From Platynereis dumerilii (lineage: Eukaryota > Annelida > Polychaeta > Phyllodocida > Nereididae), in assembly GCA_026936325.1 (NCBI GenBank), contig JAPTHN010000002.1:15788142-15852141 (forward strand): DNA of 64,000 nucleotides, given 5' to 3'. The translations under genes and the position numbers were made by a program. Every line of letters starts with the position of its first letter. Position 1 is the stretch's first letter. The notes under the pieces were generated by a model, which saw only the letters and a list, made by a program, of their open reading frames with translations, searched no databases and was not told the origin of the DNA. Below, piece after piece: positions 55,872-64,000 of the stretch.

Positions 55872-55998
55872 GAGTTAGCCCGCACTTTCTGGAGGGGCGC
55901 CCCGGCCAAATTTTTTTGTTTTGACCTCATAAACTTGGATCAACATTCAAAAATTGCTCCCACTCAAGTGGTCACGGGATCAATGGTGGGGTCCTCTA

Positions 55999-58566
55999 CT
56001 ATTATTGAAATAGTTAAGCACAGCGGTCTAAACGTTTATAATGTAGTCCAGACTTTCCCGGAACTGCTATTAACCAAAGCAAGTTTTTTTTTTTAAAGCC
56101 AGATCCGCTGATGTTTGATTTTCAGACTTCGGGTTTTCACCAAGGCTTGATGGAAGCCTGGATGAAAATTATGTTCCCGGCATATTAAGGCAGGTCATCA
56201 ACAAGTTCTACAACCAGAGTTGTGTTGCCCGCCAGACAGTTATCATGGAGAACTGGCTTAAACAAAAACGATTTCTTTTGGATGCACCAAAAGTTTGGGC
56301 GACCATGTTGCTTTTACAAATGAAGATACTATAAATTAAAATGCATGGAAATACTTCCTTATTTTGATTCTCTGTCCCTATAATATGAATTTGTTGGAAA
56401 TTGGTTAAGTCTTTCATTTTGACTAAAGTGTGAAATCTGCCAAATTTTGTCGAATTTGCTTCTCCTGTGTTCTCAAGCATGGTACACGCATAAATCAGAA
56501 GGCGGCGCCATATCAAACATTGCATCCATCATGATTTCTCCGAATGCACACAATATGGCATTTCAATTGTACACTGCCTGAGTGTTAGGAACTCACAAAA
56601 TTTTGTCTGGAAGAAACCAGGGATGTTTCTGAACATGCTGATGGCCTTGTCTTCTTGCTTATGGAGTTTAATTGCTGGGTGTTACTCTGGTTTAATCAAT
56701 GTTCCGTTGAAACTTTGTGAATGTGCCATGAAATTGGAACTACTTCTTTGGAGCTACAATGCTACAGCATACAAAACTAAAGATGGCAGTGTCATGCAGT
56801 TCTCATTTTCACCAGGCTGATGAAAATGTGCAATGTAGGTATGGCCTGGAGCTGTAGCCAATATTATTTTATGCGTCTCCTGAATTAAGTCTACACAGCC
56901 ATACTCAACTTAGCAATGGCACATGCATATATTCGGTCATTCCATCTAGGCTACATATAAATCAAGTAATTCAAGTTATTTAAAAAGGTGGAAATATAGG
57001 CTGCAATTGACTTGCTATAACACCACTATGGCAAATAATTTGGAAATATCATAAGGCCTTTGTGAGCTGAGGACAGAGGGCCCGAGCAAACTGGGTCAAA
57101 ATTGTCCCATCTGGCATCCCAGAATAGCAGACTGAGATTTTGGTTCCAAACGACACAGACGGTGGCTCTGTAGTCCCCCAAAATTTTGATCGGCTGTCAC
57201 GGGGAATTCCCTTGTGATGTACGTTGATGTGAGTGCACACAATGGTGAAATTGGCAAAGCAAGGTTTAATTAAAACTCAAATGCAGTTTGATGGGTGCAA
57301 ATCATCTCCAGATGTAGCTGAAAGGCTTTTATAACGAAGACCCTTTTAAAAATGATGTTCTCAGAAACTGTTCATTGAGCATTTTAATCAAGTTTTTCCG
57401 TTTGCAATCCATTTTAACCATAGACTTTCCTCTGTACAGTAAGAATTGCAGGTCAAATTAATATGATAATTTCGCCTGTGCTTTTACCAACTGAATGCAA
57501 AAGCATGGAGAACCGCTTAAATTGATGACCTCAAGTATGACAGTTAAAACTCTTATCACTTAATCCTATATGGTGTTTTTGCAATAATATTCTTAACAAT
57601 TGCATTTTTTCAAAACATGTATTCAAACAGTGCATTAACTGATGTGTAACCTTTTCATTAAACAGTACTAACATCAAAAATTAAAAGAGCTTAATTGCTG
57701 TTTAGTTTGTTAAAACAAGTCACTAAACAATGAAAGGCAACTGAGAGTACCTGTATTGTCTCTTCTGTTGCATATACTGAACTGAATCATCCAGTTTTAC
57801 AAAAACTATGTATACTCCATGACCAAGCTGACCTTTCCAATGTAAAATGTTGTTAAAACTGATAATAATGTTTAATCTTTGTAAATCAGTTACAGTAGTC
57901 AGTTATCTAAACTTGCAATAAAGAATTTTTAAAAGCTGCCTCATCCACCAGTGCATAAAAAATCAAAATCTCCCAGTGTATATCTTCTTTCAAAAAATAT
58001 ACGAAATTTGCAGAAAAAATTGGGAAAATTCAAATCTCTTCCAATATATTTGCCCACTTTCATCAAACCATTGCACTAATATTTCTGAGATAATCATAGA
58101 AATAATAGTCATGGAAATGCTTACCTTATAATTGTAGACATTTTTGAAACACCAGGTAAATGCTAATTATGGCGTAAATTTCTATTCATATTTATTTGCA
58201 CACAATAATTACAGACATTTTTTATGATAATACAATGGTAAAAATGTGATAATGGTAAAAAAATTGAAATAAACCATGGAATTTCTGAGATTATCTTAAA
58301 AAATTTCTACCATTTTTGGTAGTGATGCAGCTATATCCACGCTGGGAGCTCTAGCATGTGTGAAGAAGTGCTAGTGCTAGTAATAGTCCAGAAGCCAATT
58401 CTCAAAAGAGGCTTAGAAAAAGTTTCAGTAAACACCCCAGAGTAGATTTAGTTTGACACTTTATGATGTTAGGGTACCCCAGCCTGCATATGGCCAGGGT
58501 GGGTTTACTCATCAACTGTGGCGCATAACCCGGTAATGCGGCCATATGTCCGGTTACGGACAAAAT
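55999..58566. other. No gene recognised
   Basis: AT-rich, with only short frames on either strand. The minus frame 56208-56525 (105 codons) has no recognised match. Confidence 0.45.
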
Positions 58567-59939
58567 TTATTGAAAATTCCAAATATTGAGTTTTGAGGGC
58601 CTAATATTGACTGAATCAAACTGGAATTGGTTCAGATATGTGTAGAATAATTGGTTTCATGTTACTAAACTAAAAAATGTTACATAGTTTCTTTATTTTG
58701 TGATTTATAAGGAATCTATGGTCATTTTTCATGGAAAATTCGCTTCATTTTCAGCCGGGCCTAATTGCAAGTCTCTCCAGAACTTCAGTTCTAATGCAGA
58801 TATCAACATGGTTCAAACTGCAAAAACTTCCCCCTATTCTCAGCTTGCCAGTGGTGTTACATTCATGGCACTGTGATGGATACTTTCTCTGCTATTAGAC
58901 TTTAAAGTGATAAAAGTTACCCTACCCCCCTTATTTTCGAATTTATCTCATATTCAGAGATTAGCAGAAAATTTCATCCTTAGGTTCTTATTAACAAATG
59001 AATTGCTTAGGTATGCAAATACCCCATTTAGAGGGACTACAGGTGAACTCAGAGACCATGTATCTATTGTTAAGCAATTTGATATTATGTTTTTATGGCC
59101 ATTTTTATACCAATTTCCTTCGTTTTACGGATAAATTTGAATATTATGTCAGTGAAATGAGTAAGATATCAACATTAGATTGGTCCACAACTGTAAAAAA
59201 ATATATGCCCATATATATATATATATATATATACTGCATCAAAAATTTAAGGCCAATCATGTACCAGATGATCAGTCACATGACAAGCCAATAAATAATG
59301 GTATTGGTGTCTTAAAAGTGTAATTGGTCTGTGGAGAGTGATATTGGCGTGCCCCTATGCTCTTAGCAGCAACAATGCACTTAATTGCCTGTTACTTAAG
59401 GGAAGGCCTGGGTAGGAGGAAATCTAAATTCTTGAAATGTCAATCTGTCATTTTATAGATATGCCCATTGTAAATAATGGGAACAATTAAGTATATTTCA
59501 TATAAAAAAGTAAACGTCTTCAGAAAAACCAGTATTTTACAAATATGTATCAGTCTGAAAATTGTGGTGCCGAATATAGCAAACAGTAGATGTTGAGTGG
59601 ATCAATATTGAGCTTTATTGGTCTTAGCAGGTAATATTGGTCTCCTCACCTTCCACTATCTGTATAATATATATGGTATGTGAAGAAGTTCAACAAGTCA
59701 CCAGTGTTCGAGCTGTCTCGAGGCCGGCCTCGTCCTCGAGGCTGCCTCGGAGCCATATTTTGATGGGCTCGGCCTTGGCTCGGTCTCGGATACCAAATCC
59801 TCGGCCTTGCCTCGGTCTCGGGTGTCTAATGGCCAGTGATGGAGGCCTCGGAACCGGCCTCGTCCTCGAGGCCGGCCTCGGGGCCATATTTTGATGGCCT
59901 CGGCCTTGCCTCGGTCTTGGATGCCAAATCCTTGGCCTT
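58567..59939. repeat. Tandem duplication, copy 1 (1,373 bp)
   Basis: Nearly identical to 59940-61295. Differences seen: TTATTAAC versus TTTGTAAC near 58988, one A/G near 59023, and a 17-bp segment near 59405-59421 missing from copy 2. Contains an (AT)n run at 59213-59231. Its right end is the truncated 5' part of a hAT-like MITE (59702-59939). Confidence 0.92.
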
Positions 59940-61295
59940 TTATTGAAAATTCCAAATATTGAGTTTTGAGGGCCTAATATTGACTGAATCAAACTGGAAT
60001 TGGTTCAGATATGTGTAGAATAATTGGTTTCATGTTACTAAACTAAAAAATGTTACATAGTTTCTTTATTTTGTGATTTATAAGGAATCTATGGTCATTT
60101 TTCATGGAAAATTCGCTTCATTTTCAGCCGGGCCTAATTGCAAGTCTCTCCAGAACTTCAGTTCTAATGCAGATATCAACATGGTTCAAACTGCAAAAAC
60201 TTCCCCCTATTCTCAGCTTGCCAGTGGTGTTACATTCATGGCACTGTGATGGATACTTTCTCTGCTATTAGACTTTAAAGTGATAAAAGTTACCCTACCC
60301 CCCTTATTTTCGAATTTATCTCATATTCAGAGATTAGCAGAAAATTTCATCCTTAGGTTCTTTGTAACAAATGAATTGCTTAGGTATGCAAATGCCCCAT
60401 TTAGAGGGACTACAGGTGAACTCAGAGACCATGTATCTATTGTTAAGCAATTTGATATTATGTTTTTATGGCCATTTTTATACCAATTTCCTTCGTTTTA
60501 CGGATAAATTTGAATATTATGTCAGTGAAATGAGTAAGATATCAACATTAGATTGGTCCACAACTGTAAAAAAATATATGCCCATATATATATATATATA
60601 TATATACTGCATCAAAAATTTAAGGCCAATCATGTACCAGATGATCAGTCACATGACAAGCCAATAAATAATGGTATTGGTGTCTTAAAAGTGTAATTGG
60701 TCTGTGGAGAGTGATATTGGCGTGCCCCTATGCTCTTAGCAGCAACAATGCACTTAATTGCCTGTTACTTAAGGGAAATCTAAATTCTTGAAATGTCAAT
60801 CTGTCATTTTATAGATATGCCCATTGTAAATAATGGGAACAATTAAGTATATTTCATATAAAAAAGTAAACGTCTTCAGAAAAACCAGTATTTTACAAAT
60901 ATGTATCAGTCTGAAAATTGTGGTGCCGAATATAGCAAACAGTAGATGTTGAGTGGATCAATATTGAGCTTTATTGGTCTTAGCAGGTAATATTGGTCTC
61001 CTCACCTTCCACTATCTGTATAATATATATGGTATGTGAAGAAGTTCAACAAGTCACCAGTGTTCGAGCTGTCTCGAGGCCGGCCTCGTCCTCGAGGCTG
61101 CCTCGGAGCCATATTTTGATGGGCTCGGCCTTGGCTCGGTCTCGGATACCAAATCCTCGGCCTTGCCTCGGTCTCGGGTGTCTAATGGCCAGTGATGGAG
61201 GCCTCGGAACCGGCCTCGTCCTCGAGGCCGGCCTCGGGGCCATATTTTGATGGCCTCGGCCTTGCCTCGGTCTTGGATGCCAAATCCTTGGCCTT
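59940..61295. repeat. Tandem duplication, copy 2
   Basis: Direct continuation of copy 1. The join at 59938-59942 is CCTT|TTATTG, with two to three T's of microhomology. Continues into the complete MITE that ends at 61334. Either a very recent duplication or an assembly artefact. Confidence 0.9.
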
Positions 61296-61334
61296 GCCTC
61301 GGTCTCGGATGTCCTGGCCTCGACTACATCACTG
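61058..61334. mobile_element. hAT-like MITE rich in CCTCGG, 8-bp target duplication CAAGTCAC
   Basis: Ends CAGTGTTCGAGCTGTCTCGA and GGCCTCGACTACATCACTG, flanked by CAAGTCAC at 61050-61057 and 61335-61342. The interior is a degenerate tandem of CCTCGGCCTTGCCTCGGTCT units. Copy 1 (59702-59939) keeps the left duplication only. Frames of 85-100 codons here are repeat translations. Confidence 0.9.
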
Positions 61335-61468
61335 CAAGTCACTATTTAAATTTTGAAACTTCACAACATACTCTTATATCTGTGAAATGAGCGACTTGCG
61401 ATGTCAAAGCATTTCCCATGATAAAGAAGGTCAAGAACGAGCATAATTTTGCAAAAGAAATGTTTTGA

Positions 61469-62620
61469 TTAAGAAATCAATGGATAACCTTTAACAATAA
61501 GCTTAAATCCAAAGTTCAAAACCAAGGGGACCACGGGCCTACAGTGTTCATGAAACCATATTAAATAGCATATACTTCTCATGACCAGCCATACACTAAA
61601 ACAAGAAGTGATATTAGTTTTGCAAAGACAGAGCCATGACATTGTAGTGGTCATCCTTCCTGGCTTGCTTTCTCTGAAGAAAAGTTGGTTGATGTCTGTT
61701 GAGGAATTACAACCTTGAAGTACAGCCATCAAAGTTTCATTGGCATCAGTAGTATTTAGAATTAGTTCCTGATTGTCTTCAAGGTAGGCTAGTTCTCTGG
61801 GCCAGTGTGGGTCATTAGCTATCATACTCTTCGATTTCTCCTCATTCACTTAAACAGCACTGTTACACATCCTGCAGTTTATGAACTTGAGTGCTGCCCA
61901 GTTTGTGTGAAATGGGGCTGATACTTTTGTATCTTTTCTGCCCATGACTTCAGTCTTCAGCCACAATTCTGATTTTTTGCTGGAGCAGATTTATTGCAGT
62001 GTCCTGTGATCACTGATCAGCTAATAAACTTGTCTATTGTTTTTGCTGTGTAATGAGCAATTGAGCATGCAATAAAAAGCAGGGATCAGCCTCTTGATGG
62101 ACTGACCGAAGATCTACTAGGTCTTCAACTGTTTGGTGACCTGACATTCTACAGTCTGATGCATTACTGAACTCATAACTGCATGTAGTCACAAAATGAA
62201 TATCACTGTGATCCAAATGTTACTTTGACATCCTGCTGTTTGGGCGATGGGTGTTGTTGTTTGTAATCACGAGTGGGGTGGGGTTCATTCTGGCATATTC
62301 ATGTGATTTTATAGACAGTGTTGCCTCAAATCTGTCAAAAACTCAAAAGGTAAAACACAATATTCTTTGTCTCAAAAGTTTGTTGTCAAAAATGCTGAAA
62401 CTTGATGTTCTGGCAATGCCATGCAGGCCCTGAAATCAGAATTGTGGCTGAAGACTGGTGTCAAGGACAGAGATAGGTGCATAAATATCAGCACCGTTGC
62501 ACACAATGTGGGCTGCACTGAAGCTAAGCCAATATTACCAGTTACAGGAATTCGCGTTGAATTAGACTTTCTGGACCTCAGGACCTATCAGTTTGTCTCT
62601 AGGTGACGTATGGTAGAAAT
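61469..62620. mobile_element. Fossil fragments of a repeat-borne uncharacterised ORF, in two orientations
   Basis: Minus strand 62034-62216 reads VEDLVDLRSVHQEADPCFLL, recalling the HEEADTR..LHA motif of a widespread uncharacterised invertebrate repeat protein. Plus strand 62436-62560 (LWLKTGVKDRDRCINISTVA) recalls the segment before its GCDT motif. 61860-61985 (minus) and 62430-62545 (plus) are inverted copies of one another. Clearly broken. Assignment from memory; the element class is unknown. Confidence 0.35.
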
Positions 62621-63089
62621 CTACTGAAGTATGACAGATCTCCTCTCAGTTTCGTTCACACAGAGAAGCTGTGAGATCCAAATCTATTTCGTCAGTTTGT
62701 CTGTTTATTTCAACAGTTGCGAAGCAAAATGAACTTTCAGATAATGGAATTATAATCCAATGTCAACCATCCAAAGTTTTCATGCTCATATGATTGGTCA
62801 GAAATCATTGGTGGGCATTCATAGCCTACCTTTAGGCCCCGCCCCATGAACACTTATAATGTCCACACAAGAACGTCTCAGAGCGCATTTTGACAAGTCT
62901 CAAGATTGAACACTGTAGTAATTAGATCCATATAGAAAGAGTGTCAGATAGAAAGATTAAAATAAAAATATTGCGATGGATAGAATGATAGAATGAATAT
63001 ATGAATCCTTATTTATGAGCACCTGAAGTATATAAATCCCAAGAAGAAAAAAAAAAGAAGACAAATTTAAAATAATGTAAAAGTACAGT
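62621..63089. other. No gene recognised
   Basis: Intergenic AT-rich sequence without supported features. Confidence 0.5.
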
Positions 63090-63105
63090 TAATACACAAT
63101 GGAGC

Positions 63106-63235
63106 AGGGAGATAGATGGATGGATGGATAGATGGATAGATAAATTGATGATTCTTTCACTTATTTACTAATTGATGCCATGATTGATTGATTGATTAAT
63201 TGATGGATTAATTGATTGATACAAATACTGGATAG
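63106..63235. repeat. GATG/GATA and ATTG simple repeats
   Basis: GATAGATGGATGGATGG-type units followed by TTGATTGATTGATTAA-type units. Imperfect microsatellite. Confidence 0.85.
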
Positions 63236-63267
63236 AGCTCTGGACAGATATCCTGTCGCGTGTATTT

Positions 63268-63272
63268 TATAT

Positions 63273-63360
<88 letters not shown>

Positions 63361-63361
63361 A
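63268..63361. repeat. (ATCT)n microsatellite, about 23 units
   Basis: Uninterrupted TATC/ATCT repeat from about 63268 to 63361. The length is likely polymorphic. Confidence 0.97.
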
Positions 63362-64000
63362 TTCTATACTGCCTGTCTGCTAAATCGGGAATGCACAGAA
63401 AAGCACAATTAAGTCCTATTAAAAGCATCCTTCACTGCAGGGCCTACAGAGCAAAAGAGAAAATGCGGTCTGGTATGGTCAAATGTGGGCCAATTAATCA
63501 ATCAGTGTCAGTGAAGCTCATAATGCAAACTGACATGACAAACAATCAAAGTTTTGGTGTTAAAGACTGAACAAACTGAAAATAACTTTAATTTGCTGTT
63601 ATGGTTTTGTCTTAGACACCTGGTATATCAGTTACATCGACAGCTTGGCATGTTGATTTCTGTGTACTGCAGCTAAGATTCATGATTGGAATGCAATGTG
63701 TTGCTACCACACGTCATGTAGGCTTTTATACGTCACGTAGATGTATTTTAGATTTGTAATTACTCATTTATATTTCTGTTTTGAAGCCAGTGCTTGGTGG
63801 GTATTGTTTCTAAAGTAATATGCCCTATTACCAGGGTTAAAATAATGAGATAGATATTGATATTTTTAGCCCAATATTGAAAATACACATTTTACTGAAG
63901 ATCACATCAATGCAAATCAACAAGTCTACTTCAACACGAATTCCTGTAATGCACTAAAATGATTCAAAAGTGAAGGCAGTTTGAATTAGTAGCAGTTGGT
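63362..64000. other. No gene recognised
   Basis: AT-rich, no supported coding block or repeat. Confidence 0.5.

Larger units (their letters stand above)
51920..55998. repeat. Right arm of ~12.5-kb inverted repeat
   Basis: Reverse complement of 43531-46040, enlarged by a 1.6-kb foldback (53030-54660) and by a 230-bp hAT-like MITE (55642-55871). The uninterrupted left arm reads GAAGCCCCATAGTGGAGCAG across the foldback site. Outer end ATGGTGGGGTCCTCTACTAT. Confidence 0.85.

Noticed and set aside
43531-55998. The large inverted repeat as a Polinton-type element, suggested by long terminal inverted repeats
   Set aside because: No coding content of that class is visible and no matching 6-bp flank duplication is clear; left as an unassigned inverted repeat.
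59690-61342. 85- to 100-codon frames rich in Arg/Pro/Gly on both strands
   Set aside because: They are CCTCGG-repeat translations within a hAT-like MITE, present twice because of the tandem duplication.

Overview
This is a eukaryotic window: AT-rich, with one large multi-exon gene in GT-AG introns of about 0.3-5 kb and many short transposon relics. There is no bacterial gene order. The host gene, the tRNA-derived SINEs, the LINE 3' ends with short tandem tails and the many palindromic MITEs suggest an invertebrate animal, most likely a marine deuterostome (echinoderm or hemichordate type). A lophotrochozoan cannot be excluded.

The left 40 kb is dominated by a plus-strand orthologue of BAIAP3 (Munc13/UNC13 family, Drosophila unc-13-4 type). 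I resolve 23 exons from 5475 to the stop at 39324, with an AATAAA signal at 39665. They encode about 1,021 residues: most of C2A, the MUN core with MHD1 and MHD2, the second C2 domain and the C-terminal tail. Exon phases agree at every junction. The N-terminal exons, including the start codon and the first strand of C2A, are not seen and probably lie left of the window. Upstream, 1693-1943 and 3834-4379 hold exon-like coding blocks that do not fit BAIAP3; one faintly resembles an E3-binding (peripheral subunit-binding) domain and the others I do not recognise.

Tail-to-tail with BAIAP3, on the minus strand (42136-42986), is one exon of a receptor-type guanylate cyclase: end of the kinase-homology domain, linker, and whole cyclase domain. 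It carries one in-frame stop, and several purine-binding and catalytic residues are replaced, so it is a pseudogene or at best a dead cyclase.

The right third (43.5-64 kb) is repeat-built. It contains a ~12.5 kb inverted-repeat structure (arms 43531-46040 and 51920-55998) with a nested 1.6 kb foldback and two hAT-like MITEs. Its loop holds a 2.1 kb TIR-bounded block (46713-48831) with about 12 copies of a GTTACATCATMAG motif spaced near 185 bp. A nearly perfect 1.37 kb tandem duplication (58567-61295) has its junction inside a hAT-like MITE. Fragments of a repeat-borne uncharacterised protein follow at 61.5-62.6 kb, and then GATA/ATCT microsatellites.

Within the BAIAP3 introns there are two palindromic MITE families with 2-bp CA/TG/TA target duplications, a 487-bp foldback 104 bp upstream of the first visible exon, two 21-bp-type minisatellites, several SINEs and LINE tails. 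One MITE is nested inside another palindromic element so cleanly that the empty site can be read. I found no intact transposase, no functional tRNA or rRNA gene and no CRISPR array.
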